Part shown: piece after piece, positions 1 to 8,258 of the stretch
Position numbering within the stretch: position 1 is the stretch's first letter
Layout of the letters: each line of letters begins with the position of its first letter
NCBI GenBank assembly: GCA_964463485.1
Contig: CAYXDO010000026.1
Span: 1-64,000 of the forward strand
Source of the DNA: CAYXDO01 sp964463485
GTDB taxonomy: Bacteria; Myxococcota; Kuafuiibacteriia; Kuafuiibacteriales; Kuafuiibacteriaceae
Direction of reading: 5' to 3'
DNA: 64,000 nt
Made by a program: the position numbers and the translations under genes
Notes under the pieces: generated by a model
What the model was told of the DNA's origin: nothing
Database searches by the model: none
Seen by the model: the letters and a program-made list of their open reading frames with translations, nothing else

Positions 1-13
1 ATCGCCAGGAGTA

Positions 14-358
14 GGTGATCACTTTAGAGAGGCAGGATTAGGATTAGGATCGGGCTCGGGCACGGACGGGCACGGGCACGGACGGGCACGGGCACGAAGT
101 CCTCGCAGAGCCCGCCGACTTTCGACGCTACTGGCTGCCTAGCGAGCCACGGTCTCACTCATCGAGAGACGGCTCGGGTTCCTCGCGCGTGGCGCGGACC
201 GTCGTCGATCTCCTCGACCAGTCCCCGCGACAGGTGCGCCCCACGCCAACTCGTCGCCTCACCGACAGCCGCCGAGGTCCCGAAGATGCCGTGCCCGTGC
301 CCGTCCGTGCCCGTGCCCGTGCCCGATCCTGAGGCAGGATGAGGATTAGGCAGGATTA
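14..358. repeat. Dispersed GC-rich inverted-repeat element, copy A
   Basis: Non-coding stretch that fills the space before the first gene. The left arm starts near a tgatcact motif, runs through aggcaggatta-type repeats and then tandem cgggcac / cggacgggcac units. A unique middle of about 200 bp contains gaagtcctcgcagagc. The right arm has the reverse-complement units (gtgcccgtgcccg) and ends gaggcaggatgaggattagg. The two arms are therefore an imperfect inverted repeat. The same layout and many of the same words recur at 59828-60036 and, inverted, at 51145-51310. No ORF with coding character lies inside it. It could be a MITE-like element or a large transcriptional or structural hairpin. Confidence 0.75.
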
Positions 359-365
359 GCGGGCC

Positions 366-1592
366 CTAGCGGGCCCTGAGCAAACGTCCCTCTTCCATTT
401 CGTAGACGAAGGTCTGGTTGCGCGGCGCCGGCCGAACCCATGCCGAGAAGGTCCCCTCGTACGAGCTGCCGTCGACGAACACCACCTTCAGACACCTTCG
501 CGGTCCCGGCGGGATACTCAGCCGCCGATCCGCGCCCAATCGCAGCTGCCTCCAGGGACGACCGAGGTCCGGACAGGAGTCGTCCTGCGCGCTCAGCTCG
601 TCGGCAGAGGCGTCCTCGAGCCATGCCTCGCGGATCGTGGAGGACTGATCGGGCCGAAGCTGCAACGAGACTCGAATGGGTTCCTGGAAGCTCACCGTCG
701 TCGAAGTCACCCCGTGGGCGACCTGAATCGCGGCGACGCGGTCCCCGTCTCGAGCTTCGAGCACATAGGGTGGGTGACCGGGAGTGAGACCCGAGTAGGT
801 CGCGGTGCTTCCGCGAAAGGTCAGTGCGCGCGTGGTCGCGGGCTCGAAGTCATACACGCCCGCAAGGCGCGACCAACCGTGGACGAAACCAACTGGCGCG
901 CGAACCTTGCCTCGAAGCGTGACCCTGATGGGCACTCGGCGAGTCAGCTCGATGGCGATCGAATCTTCCTCTTCCTCGCCTCTGGGTTTCGGCGCAGGGC
1001 TACGCCAGAAGCGCGCGGCGAGGAGTCCTTTGCTCAGCGGCCGGGCAGAGACACTTCCAACCTCGTCGACGACCTCTACGCTCGACCTCCCGTTCCTCGT
1101 TCTGACGGAGATGCCGCTCGGCATGAGTCGTAAGTCGGCTTCGACCGGCTCACCTCGACTCGTGAGCTCGATGCGGACGCGTCTCTGACTCACCTCGAGC
1201 GTCCGATGGGTCGGGATGATACCTCCGGGAACGGCGAAGTACGTCCCAGCCGCGAGCTTCGCAGGGAAACAGACACCGCCGTCGCGGACGGCGAGGGTAG
1301 CGAGTCGACGACGACCGTTGACCTCCCGCTCCTCCGCCTCCGTCCAAGCGATGAGTTGGTCCTCGAAGGGACAGTCCGTGCCGCTTTCGTCCCTCGAACA
1401 CCCAAAGAGCCCTACCTCGTCCGGCCAGGGCCCGAGCTCGATGATGGGGACCTCCACGATGGGAATGGACTTTCCCGCCGGATCGGTGATTCGTACGGGC
1501 TTCCAGATCGACCCCAAAGGGCAGGGATCCGAGGCAGAAGCGGGGGTGCCGAGGAACAGGAGAAGGAGAGCCAAGAGGCCGCTCCGAGCCAA
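366..1592 (-). CDS. Secreted protein of unknown function
   Basis: A 408-residue protein. It has a clear N-terminal signal peptide: two polar residues and an Arg, then a Leu-rich core, with likely cleavage after ASA near residue 21. I do not recognise the mature part. It looks all-beta, with repeated short strands, and the middle (about residues 230-310) resembles the carboxypeptidase-regulatory-like or Ig-like modules common in myxobacterial surface proteins, but this is only a shape impression. Cysteines are few. The stop codon lies inside a duplicated gcgggccct motif bordering repeat copy A. The next gene upstream (1662-3266) has the same strand with a 69-bp gap, so the two could be co-transcribed. 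Confidence 0.7.
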   Translation of the reverse strand: MARSGLLALLLLFLGTPASASDPCPLGSIWKPVRITDPAGKSIPIVEVPIIELGPWPDEVGLFGCSRDESGTDCPFEDQLIAWTEAEEREVNGRRRLATLAVRDGGVCFPAKLAAGTYFAVPGGIIPTHRTLEVSQRRVRIELTSRGEPVEADLRLMPSGISVRTRNGRSSVEVVDEVGSVSARPLSKGLLAARFWRSPAPKPRGEEEEDSIAIELTRRVPIRVTLRGKVRAPVGFVHGWSRLAGVYDFEPATTRALTFRGSTATYSGLTPGHPPYVLEARDGDRVAAIQVAHGVTSTTVSFQEPIRVSLQLRPDQSSTIREAWLEDASADELSAQDDSCPDLGRPWRQLRLGADRRLSIPPGPRRCLKVVFVDGSSYEGTFSAWVRPAPRNQTFVYEMEEGRLLRAR

Positions 1593-1661
1593 CCCCCGAT
1601 GAAAGCTCCGCGTCCCGCATGAGCGTCTGGCCGCAGAGATTCGAGCTCGATCGTTCAGTCG

Positions 1662-3266
1662 TCACTCCACCTGAAATCTCTGCCAATCAGCGATCTCCGC
1701 GCTCAACACGTCACTCGATCGCCCGAGCCGTTCGCCGAGCTGAGCCTCGAAGAGCGACGGGGGCTCCGTGTGACCGCGCTCGATGACTGCGACTTTGCTC
1801 TTCACGAGCTCGAGCTCGGGGGCGTCGAGACCGACGACGAGCGGCAACACGAATCGATCGGTGGCTCGAATGTCTTTGCGCCAGAAATCGACCTCGCGCG
1901 CGGGACCGAGGTATCGAAAATTCCAGAGCACGAAGTCGGCGAGGTGATTCGGGCGGGAGGCAAGGTCGCCCCCGCTTCGACCGGCCGCGAGGCCTCCTTC
2001 GACTCGGTCCAAGAGCGTGGCGTAGGGACCATTTCCATGTCCATCGAACGCGGCGCTTTCGTCGTAGCGGTAGCGCCAGTACACCGTCCCCGCAGCGCCG
2101 TCGGACACGGCCGGCCCGTGATAGTGGCGCGCCAGGTCGCGTCCGGGCCCTACGCGGACGTTGGTGCTTCGCTTCACGATCACCGAGACGTGGCCGGGAG
2201 CCCCGGAGAATTCGATCGAGCTGAGCGTGAGCTGCGCGGATCCGGTGACTCTGATCCCTCGATTCACGTTCTCGATCGCGACTCTTCGCACCCATCCGTC
2301 GACGATCCCCGAGAGCTCGAGCGCGCTGAATCCGCCGTCTCCCAGCGCGTTCGCGTGATGTTCGAACGGACCCGCCCAAGCGCCGGCCAGGGTCAGATCT
2401 TCCACACCCACCTCCTCGACGGGTGAGTAGACTTCGAGTCTGGCGCGATCGGAGGCCTTCAACTCCAGGTGAACAGGGGTCTCAAAGGACACGAGACCGC
2501 CTTCCACCTCGGCGATGCGATGGAGCTCGGAGATTTCGAAGCCGGCCGCAAAGGCCAACTTCCAGCTCGCGTGAATTCGATAGGGTGCGATCAAACGGTC
2601 GGCCAGCGGGCGGCCGGACGCACTCAGACGAACCCACTCTCCAGCGGAGAGCCTCGAGGTGTCGTCCACCGTGAGCGTTTTGGATCCCTTGCGAACGCCC
2701 GAGGTCAACTTCGCGAGCACCGCGGGTTCCGGTGCGAAACGAGCTCCGAGCTGAATTCGAAACGGAGCGCTTCCGAGCTTGAGCTCGTCGGCAGGCGGGA
2801 GCGGGCGGCGAGCGAGCAGCTTCGTCTTCGACCTTCCGGCGCCGCGTAAGACGATGTGACTTCCGGAGATGACGAGGGGTCGATCAGGCCCAACGTCGGG
2901 ATCGAGCAAATAGGTTCCCGGGCCGAAGAGAATCACCCCGCCGCGCTCTAGGTGGCGAGCGGCGCGCTCGATGCCTTCGAGGTCGGAGACTTCGTCGTCG
3001 GCTTTGGCCCCGAAATCATCCACGCGGGCGATGGGTCCCTCGACGGTGGGAACCGGGACCTCGGACTGTCGATAACCGGCGAAGCCGAAGTCTGGGATGG
3101 GCAGGGGACGGTGGGCACGCAGCGCCTGAGTGTACTCGAGATAGACTCTCGAGGTCGTCGTCGCCGTGGAGACCGGCAGGCCCTCGGTCGCGACGCCTTT
3201 GGAGGCGCAGCCGACCGGACCGAGCGACCCGAGCCCTGCGAGGGCCAACAGCGCTCTGGAGCTCAC
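1662..3266 (-). CDS. Lipoprotein with pectate-lyase-like (right-handed beta-helix) fold
   Basis: A 534-residue protein if it starts at the GTG at 3266. That start overlaps the stop of the upstream GMC gene (GTGA) and has AAGGAG just before it. The open frame continues upstream to 3899 but only as a shadow of the GMC gene. The N-terminus is a lipoprotein signal ending GPVGC, with Cys20 the lipidation site. Residues about 60-110 contain VDDFGAKADDEVSDLEGIE followed by GGVILFGPGTYLLDP. This is the hallmark opening of the pectate-lyase-3 / glycosyl-hydrolase-28 type beta-helix, and short repeated beta rungs follow. The family acts on or binds polysaccharides. The substrate here cannot be read from sequence. 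Coupling to the dehydrogenase pair upstream suggests periplasmic or outer-membrane sugar metabolism (inference). Confidence 0.72.
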   Translation of the reverse strand: MSSRALLALAGLGSLGPVGCASKGVATEGLPVSTATTTSRVYLEYTQALRAHRPLPIPDFGFAGYRQSEVPVPTVEGPIARVDDFGAKADDEVSDLEGIERAARHLERGGVILFGPGTYLLDPDVGPDRPLVISGSHIVLRGAGRSKTKLLARRPLPPADELKLGSAPFRIQLGARFAPEPAVLAKLTSGVRKGSKTLTVDDTSRLSAGEWVRLSASGRPLADRLIAPYRIHASWKLAFAAGFEISELHRIAEVEGGLVSFETPVHLELKASDRARLEVYSPVEEVGVEDLTLAGAWAGPFEHHANALGDGGFSALELSGIVDGWVRRVAIENVNRGIRVTGSAQLTLSSIEFSGAPGHVSVIVKRSTNVRVGPGRDLARHYHGPAVSDGAAGTVYWRYRYDESAAFDGHGNGPYATLLDRVEGGLAAGRSGGDLASRPNHLADFVLWNFRYLGPAREVDFWRKDIRATDRFVLPLVVGLDAPELELVKSKVAVIERGHTEPPSLFEAQLGERLGRSSDVLSAEIADWQRFQVE

Positions 3267-4918
3267 AGCTCCTTTTGAATGAAGGCCTCGCGGATCGAGT
3301 CGCCGACTCGCAGCGCGTTGGCCTGAAGGGTGAGTGTGGTGGGTACGCCACCCGACGTGGGCATGAAGCTCCCGTCGACCACGTACAGGTTCGGGACCTC
3401 GTGCGTGCGACAAGACCGGTCGAGCACGGAGGTCTTCGGATCTCGACCGAAGCGACACGTTCCGTGTTGGAGCACCCACGTCACTCCGTCGCGAGCTCCG
3501 ACTCGGATGACGTCGGCCTTCATGGCTTCGAAGAGCTCGACGGACCGGTCGACGAGCGCCCGAGTCGCGGTGACCGAATCGGGATGCGGTCGAACCTGAA
3601 TACGCGCCACCGGGAGCCCGTACCGGTCCTTGACCTCTGGATCGAGCGAGACGAAGGTGTCGGGGTTCGGGAGGAACTCGGAAAAGATCTCCGCCTCGGC
3701 GGTTCGAGACTCGCGAAAGTGAGTATAGAGCGCCTCTTTCAAGCCTTGTCCAAAGCGAACCTGTCCGTCTCCGAGCGCCACGTGCTCGGCTCGGAAGATC
3801 GGATTCGGGTGCAGCAAATCGAACCGGAGCGTCCCGCCTTTTCGCTGCGAAAATCGCTTCGAACGCTCGTAGAAGTCTTGCACGCTGCGTCCGAGCCACG
3901 GGAGCTTCATGTCGAGGCCGGTGAGCTTGGCCTTCCCATCGAACCGAAAATCAGCGAACACCGATCCGAACGAGCTGAAGCTGAGGTTCTTTCCAACCAG
4001 CCCCGAGCCGTTGGCGAGCCCATTCGGGAAGAGAGCGGACTTCGAGGCGAGCAACAGCCGCGCGCTCTCGACCGACGTACAGGAGAGTACGACGGCGCGG
4101 GCGCGATCGACTCTCTCTTTTCCCGCGCGGGTCAGGGACCGCACTCCGGTGGCGCGGCCGGCAGCGTCGACCAGAACTTCGGCGGCCATCGTGCTGGGAA
4201 CCAGCTCCAACTTTCCGGTCGCCTCGGCCTTCGGTAGGAAGGTGTAAATCACCGAAGACTTCGCTCCGGTGTCACAGCCAAAGCTGCCGCAGAACCCGCT
4301 GTAGCTGCACGACGAACGCCCATCGAAGGGTTGCGACAAAACCGCGCGCGGCGTCGTGAAGGGATGCCAACCCAGTTTTTTGGCCGAGGCGTCGAGAGCG
4401 CGGGCGAGCGGATGCTCGGCCAGCGGAGGGAGAGGAAAGGGGCCGGATCGCGGACCGTCGAATGGGTTCTCACCGGCCTTGCCGGAGACTCCGATCAGTC
4501 TCTCGACTTGGTCGTAATAGGGTTCGAGCTCGGCGTACGTGATGGGCCAGTCCTCCACCGTGCTCCCGTCGGGCGCTCCGAGCTTCGATCGGCCGAGGAA
4601 GTCGCTCTCGTGGAGGCGCATGAAAAAACCGCCCATGTGAGTCGTGCCCCCTCCGACCACGTTGGCGATCCAGCCCTCGGAGCTCCGCCGAAACGAGGGC
4701 TCGTCACCTACTCGAACCATATGAGGCTCGTCCGATGGGTATGGCACGAAAAAATTCCGACGCGCGAACTTGAGCTCGTCCTTGTCGAGGTAGTCGGGGA
4801 GGCGAAAATCGGCGCCCTTTTCCAAAATTCGGACCGAAATGCCACGTGAAGCGAGCGACCAAGCTAGAGTCGCTCCGCCCGCTCCGGACCCGACGATCAG
4901 GACATCGACGTCACTCAT
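3263..4918 (-). CDS. GMC-family FAD oxidoreductase (gluconate/sorbose dehydrogenase large-subunit type)
   Basis: A 551-residue flavoprotein. The dinucleotide-binding motif GSGAGGATLAWSLASRG lies near residues 10-27 and is followed by an acidic residue binding the FAD ribose. The second GMC signature VVGGGTTHMGG lies near residue 90. The C-terminal GMC domain carries the catalytic pair: His485 (HGTCRFG) and Asn534 (TLTLQANAL). The start overlaps the end of the upstream subunit-3 gene by 4 bp (ATGA), so the two are translationally coupled, as in membrane-bound gluconate and fructose dehydrogenases. Those enzymes oxidise a sugar or alcohol in the periplasm and pass electrons to a cytochrome c subunit. 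No such subunit is encoded here. No signal peptide is visible, so export would depend on the partner (inference). Confidence 0.88.
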   Translation of the reverse strand: MSDVDVLIVGSGAGGATLAWSLASRGISVRILEKGADFRLPDYLDKDELKFARRNFFVPYPSDEPHMVRVGDEPSFRRSSEGWIANVVGGGTTHMGGFFMRLHESDFLGRSKLGAPDGSTVEDWPITYAELEPYYDQVERLIGVSGKAGENPFDGPRSGPFPLPPLAEHPLARALDASAKKLGWHPFTTPRAVLSQPFDGRSSCSYSGFCGSFGCDTGAKSSVIYTFLPKAEATGKLELVPSTMAAEVLVDAAGRATGVRSLTRAGKERVDRARAVVLSCTSVESARLLLASKSALFPNGLANGSGLVGKNLSFSSFGSVFADFRFDGKAKLTGLDMKLPWLGRSVQDFYERSKRFSQRKGGTLRFDLLHPNPIFRAEHVALGDGQVRFGQGLKEALYTHFRESRTAEAEIFSEFLPNPDTFVSLDPEVKDRYGLPVARIQVRPHPDSVTATRALVDRSVELFEAMKADVIRVGARDGVTWVLQHGTCRFGRDPKTSVLDRSCRTHEVPNLYVVDGSFMPTSGGVPTTLTLQANALRVGDSIREAFIQKEL

Positions 4919-5499
4919 GGCTTGGCCCGCTTGGGCGGAGCGTAGCCGGCGAGCTCGAAGCCCACGTTCCCCGCGTTGCCGCCATACGCGGGGTCTCCGA
5001 AGGTCCCCTCGAGGACGAGCTTGACCAAGAGGCGCGCAAATTCCTGGCCCTGACCGGGCGTTGTAATCAGTTGTTGGAACAGCTCGTCCTGCTCAGACGG
5101 CGTGAGGTCTTTGAACCGACGACCTCCTTGCGCCGCCGCCCGTCGGTCGAGGGCCAGCAACCCACCCTGCACCGCTCTCTTCAGCTCCGAGAGCTCCGGC
5201 TTCGACAACTCTCTGTCGATGAACTCGGTCGCACGGGCCTGGGCCGCGGAGGGGCCGCGTCCCTCAGGTGGTAGAATACGGTTGGCGATCGCATCGAGCG
5301 TCTCCCGATGAAAAGGTGCAAAGGCATGGGTGGGCGCGGCCGAGACCTCGGACGAGACCGTGGCCGAGACCGTGGCGTCGGGAGCAGCGAGCTGAGTTGC
5401 CGGCTTACGGCAAGAGGCGAGCAGCGAGAACAGTACAAGTTGTTCGAGCAGGCGGCGACGGTCGACCTTGGTACCATCGCTCGATGGGTCACTGGTCAC
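4915..5499 (-). CDS. Gluconate 2-dehydrogenase subunit 3 family lipoprotein
   Basis: I place the start at GTG 5499, giving 194 residues. The open frame could reach a TTG at 5547 that touches the VapC stop. The N-terminus has a twin-arginine-like RRRLL stretch, then a hydrophobic run ending LLASC, with Cys30 a probable lipidation site. A Tat-exported lipoprotein would fit the escort role of this subunit for the folded flavoprotein encoded next. The body carries the family pattern: FHRETLDAIANRILPPE near the start, then LTPSEQDELFQ, and FGDPAYGGN with a final GY motif. The gene lies directly before the GMC subunit with a 4-bp overlap. The family assignment is firm but the start is not. Confidence 0.8.
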   Translation of the reverse strand: MTSDPSSDGTKVDRRRLLEQLVLFSLLASCRKPATQLAAPDATVSATVSSEVSAAPTHAFAPFHRETLDAIANRILPPEGRGPSAAQARATEFIDRELSKPELSELKRAVQGGLLALDRRAAAQGGRRFKDLTPSEQDELFQQLITTPGQGQEFARLLVKLVLEGTFGDPAYGGNAGNVGFELAGYAPPKRAKP

Positions 5500-5543
5500 C
5501 GCTGGCTCGATGGCTTCCTCGAAGACTTCCAACTGATCGCGCC

Positions 5544-5960
5544 TCAAATGGGTATGACCGAGACTCCGCGGTGTCCCGCCAAGAGCCTCTGGAGGTCGTC
5601 GACATCACCCGTCAGAACGTCAGACGAGCTCAAAACCGCCTCCGCCGCGACGAGCGCATCGACCGTGTTTTCAGCCTTGGTTTCACCTAGAAGCGATCCA
5701 GCCAAACGGCCGACGTGCTCGCTGGTTGGGAACACCCCCACCGCGCGAAGAACACGGTGGACAGGCGCGTCGCGGGGACCTCCGCGGAGAACTTCCGCAA
5801 GGACCGGCACGGGCACCCGAATATCGACCCCAGCTTCGAGTGCTCCCTTCAGCAACGCACGCACGCGAATCGAGCCTCTGGACCACTCGATGACCGCGCC
5901 GGAATCCAAGATCAGTCGATGCGCCGAGAGTGCTTCTCGTCGCCTCTTTGGTCCCGCCAT
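5544..5960 (-). CDS. PIN-domain toxin (VapC-like)
   Basis: A 138-residue protein. LILDSGAVIEW near residue 16 carries the first conserved acidic residue of PIN nucleases. VPVLAEVLRGG near residue 52 carries the conserved Glu, and VDALVAAEAV plus SSDVLTGDVDDLQ carry the distal acidic residues of the active site. PIN toxins of VapBC modules are Mg-dependent ribonucleases that cleave tRNA or rRNA. The first ~15 residues, rich in Arg and Lys, form a short extension. The start lies inside the end of the antitoxin gene, so expression is coupled. It is followed immediately by the subunit-3 gene. Confidence 0.82.
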   Translation of the reverse strand: MAGPKRRREALSAHRLILDSGAVIEWSRGSIRVRALLKGALEAGVDIRVPVPVLAEVLRGGPRDAPVHRVLRAVGVFPTSEHVGRLAGSLLGETKAENTVDALVAAEAVLSSSDVLTGDVDDLQRLLAGHRGVSVIPI

Positions 5961-6166
5961 AATTCTCTTGTCCGGGCGACTTCTCGGTCTGGAACCGGTC
6001 CGAATTCCTCGTCCATTTCGTCGAGCAAAGCCCGAAGCCGCGCATGCTGGAGCTTGATTCTCAGCGCGTCATTCACGAGCGCGGACAGCGCCCGGGGCCC
6101 GGCGAGCCGACGGGCTTCAGCGACGAGGTCAGCGTCGAGCGTGAGGGAGACCTTTTCCATCGGCAT
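5912..6166 (-). CDS. Ribbon-helix-helix-type antitoxin (VapB-like)
   Basis: An 84-residue protein. The N-terminal strand VSLTLDADLVAEARRLAG with a following helix (ALSALVNDALR) matches the ribbon-helix-helix DNA-binding pattern of antitoxins. The C-terminal half (DEMDEEFGPVPDREVARTRELW) is an acidic, proline-broken toxin-binding tail. It overlaps the downstream VapC by 49 bp. VapB proteins bind their own promoter with VapC and neutralise the nuclease. The upstream gap holds a strong palindrome (see 6215-6256) suitable for this autoregulation. Confidence 0.8.
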   Translation of the reverse strand: MPMEKVSLTLDADLVAEARRLAGPRALSALVNDALRIKLQHARLRALLDEMDEEFGPVPDREVARTRELWRDQRGDEKHSRRID

Positions 6167-6214
6167 CTTGGTTCGGTCCTTCCTGGCTCAGCGCCGGTTC
6201 TACGGTACGTTCTT

Positions 6215-6256
6215 ATCATACTCGAGTAGGATTGTAGAGGCAAGACATCCTACTCG
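6215..6256. promoter_or_regulatory. Candidate VapBC operator: palindrome plus repeated half-site
   Basis: Upstream of the antitoxin (minus strand). A perfect 10-bp palindrome TACTCGAGTA at 6219-6228 sits in an 18-bp near-palindrome (6215-6232, ATC...GAT). Its right half (CGAGTAGGAT, 6223-6232) is repeated in inverse at 6247-6256 (ATCCTACTCG) after a 14-bp spacer, running into the last codons of the lipoprotein gene. Two spaced sites of this kind are typical of autoregulated toxin-antitoxin promoters. The outer pair could also fold as a 10-bp stem, but no T-tract follows, so I do not call a terminator. Confidence 0.5.
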
Positions 6257-6852
6257 CCGGCGCATTCGGTGACCACGGCGCTCGCACGATCTTCACACTC
6301 GAGGCACTGGCCAGCGCCCGCTTCTTCGGGCCTCGCAACTCCTCGCCCGCACATGGGCAGGACGAGGGTCGGAAAGTTCTCGGAGTCGGTGGTGACTTTG
6401 AGGGCCACGTGGTCGGCGCCCGGCGTCGCTGGGTTGTATTGCACCTGGACGACGAGCGCGTCGTCTGGGTTGACGGAGGCACCGACGGCGGGTTCGGCGC
6501 GAACGTTGAAGGAGCAACGTTCATTACCGAGCACCTCGACCTTTTGGATTTTCATGGGCGCCGCTCCGCGGTTGGAGAGTAACAGGCCGATGGACGCGGG
6601 ACGCTCGGCGGCGGCCAAGCGATTGCAGAAGCGCACAGGAGAGAGATCCGGACAGATTTGCGGTTTGTCCCAGCACACTCGCTCCTCGGCGGGAGTGGTG
6701 CTCGAGGTCGCGACGCACGGGGTCTCGGGCGTAGCGCCGGAGAGAGTTGCGTTACAGACCTTTTCTTCGGAGCACGCAGATCCGAGGAGCAGGAGCGATG
6801 CGATCGCCCAGTACGGACGGGCGGCCGGGGTGAGCCCTCTTCGACTCATCAT
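6250..6852 (-). CDS. Lipoprotein with a beta-sandwich (choice-of-anchor/ASPM-Hydin-like) domain
   Basis: A 200-residue protein. The signal ends LLLGSAC (Cys27 lipidated). After a Cys-bearing linker, residues about 85-180 read as one beta-sandwich: ASIGLLLSNRGAAPMKIQKV, then DDALVVQVQYNPATPGADHV and LVLPMCGRGVA. This matches the Ig-like anchor or ASPM-SPD2-Hydin modules frequent in myxobacterial surface lipoproteins. Eight or so cysteines in the mature part suggest disulfides. The start codon overlaps the stop of the sigma-54 activator gene (ATGA) behind a GGAGGA ribosome site, so it is probably translated from the same message. Confidence 0.7.
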   Translation of the reverse strand: MMSRRGLTPAARPYWAIASLLLLGSACSEEKVCNATLSGATPETPCVATSSTTPAEERVCWDKPQICPDLSPVRFCNRLAAAERPASIGLLLSNRGAAPMKIQKVEVLGNERCSFNVRAEPAVGASVNPDDALVVQVQYNPATPGADHVALKVTTDSENFPTLVLPMCGRGVARPEEAGAGQCLECEDRASAVVTECAGE

Positions 6853-8195
6853 TCCTCCGCGGCCTCTTCGGAGCCGAGGCCGTATTTCTTTTGAAGCATG
6901 TAGAGATATTTACGATCAATTCCGGCTTCGCGCGCAGCGCGGGCCATGTTGCCCTTGGTGCGCTGGAGCAGCTGTCGCAGGTACTCACGTTCGAAACGAG
7001 AGACGAGCGCTTCCTTCGCTTCTTTGAAGGGCCGGGTGTGGTCCACGACGAGCTTGGCGTCTGGATCTTCGAGCGGTGTGCGGCGCGAGCCGGGGTCGAA
7101 ATCATCGAGCTCACCGGTGTATGACGCACGTTCGAGCACGTTGCGGAGCTCGCGGATGTTGCCGGGCCAGGTGTGAGAAAGGAGACGCTCCTGAATCTCG
7201 GAGCGCAACCCATCGAAGGTGCCGGGCTTGCCGAGAAAATGATCGACCAAGAGCGGGATGTCTTCTCTGCGCTCCCTGAGCGGCGGAATCGGCACCATCA
7301 CCACGGAGACGCGGAAGAACAAGTCTTCGCGAAACCGACCCTCTTGGACCTCCTTTCGTAGATCTTTTTTGGTCGCGGCGATGACTCGCAGGTCGAGGTG
7401 AATAGGACGGTGGGAGCCGACGCGATAGATTTCGCGCTCTTCGAGCGCGCGAAGGAGCTTCGGTTGGACCTCGATCGGTAAGTCATCGAGCTCGTCGATG
7501 AAGAGAGTTCCGCCGCGGCAGGCCTCCATCGCGCCTTGCCGAGTGTGAGCGGCTCCCGTGAAGGCTCCTTTTTCGTGTCCGAAGAGCTCGCTCTCGATGA
7601 GGCTCTTGGAGATCGCGCCGCAATCGAGGACCACGAAGGGCCCGTCTTTGCGCTGGCTGCCGGCATGAATGGCGCGAGCCGCGGCGCTCTTGCCGGTGCC
7701 CGTTTCGCCGAGCAACAGGACGGTGGCCTCAGTGGGCGAGATCTTGTGCAAGAGCGCGAAGGCCTCGCGCGTCTTCACGCTGGTGCCGAGGAGGTCGCCG
7801 AAGTTCTTGAAGTCGATCGGGCCTGCGGTGACGACCTCGTTGACCGGCAGAAATCGAAGCAACACTTCTCCGGCGCGGATGCGCGAGCCTGGCTTGAGAA
7901 AGGCCTCCTTGATTTGCGTGCCTTCGAGGAAGGTTCCGTTGGTCGAGCCGAGGTCGCGCACCATGTAGCGGTCCCCGGAGCGAACGATTTCGAGGTGCAG
8001 CCTCGATACGGTCGCATCGGCGATGACGACATCGGCGTCTTCACCTTTGCCGAGCGTGGTGCGGTCCTTGAGCAACAAATGCGTGGACCCGGGCTGTGGG
8101 CCACGAATCACGCCGAGGAGGAAGCGCTGAACGGACGGCCGTAGAGGTTCGTCGCCGGACAGAATACGCGTCCCGGTATCCGTCGAGCCGGGCAT
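6849..8195 (-). CDS. FHA-domain sigma-54-dependent transcriptional activator
   Basis: A 448-residue protein. An FHA domain (about 40-115) has LGKGEDADVVI, SRLHLEI and LGSTNGTFL, the phosphothreonine-binding loops. The AAA+ sigma-54 interaction domain (about 130-365) has Walker A GETGTGKS at 163-170, the sigma-54-contacting GAFTGA at 210-215 and Walker B GTLFIDELDDL. A C-terminal Fis-type helix-turn-helix follows (about 405-445, GNMARAAREAGIDRKYLYMLQKK). Such FHA enhancer-binding proteins in myxobacteria are controlled by Ser/Thr kinases during development. All key residues are intact, so it should be an active ATPase and DNA-binding activator. It sits between the HEAT-repeat membrane protein and a lipoprotein; its targets are not visible. 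Confidence 0.93.
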   Translation of the reverse strand: MPGSTDTGTRILSGDEPLRPSVQRFLLGVIRGPQPGSTHLLLKDRTTLGKGEDADVVIADATVSRLHLEIVRSGDRYMVRDLGSTNGTFLEGTQIKEAFLKPGSRIRAGEVLLRFLPVNEVVTAGPIDFKNFGDLLGTSVKTREAFALLHKISPTEATVLLLGETGTGKSAAARAIHAGSQRKDGPFVVLDCGAISKSLIESELFGHEKGAFTGAAHTRQGAMEACRGGTLFIDELDDLPIEVQPKLLRALEEREIYRVGSHRPIHLDLRVIAATKKDLRKEVQEGRFREDLFFRVSVVMVPIPPLRERREDIPLLVDHFLGKPGTFDGLRSEIQERLLSHTWPGNIRELRNVLERASYTGELDDFDPGSRRTPLEDPDAKLVVDHTRPFKEAKEALVSRFEREYLRQLLQRTKGNMARAAREAGIDRKYLYMLQKKYGLGSEEAAEE

Positions 8196-8258
8196 GGACG
8201 GGTCATTCTAGACGTTCGAGCCGGAAGATACAGTGCGGACGAGCACGCAAAGCCTTCG

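Noticed and set aside
6223..6256. 10-bp stem as an intrinsic terminator
   Set aside because: No T-run follows on either strand; the position before vapB suits an operator better.
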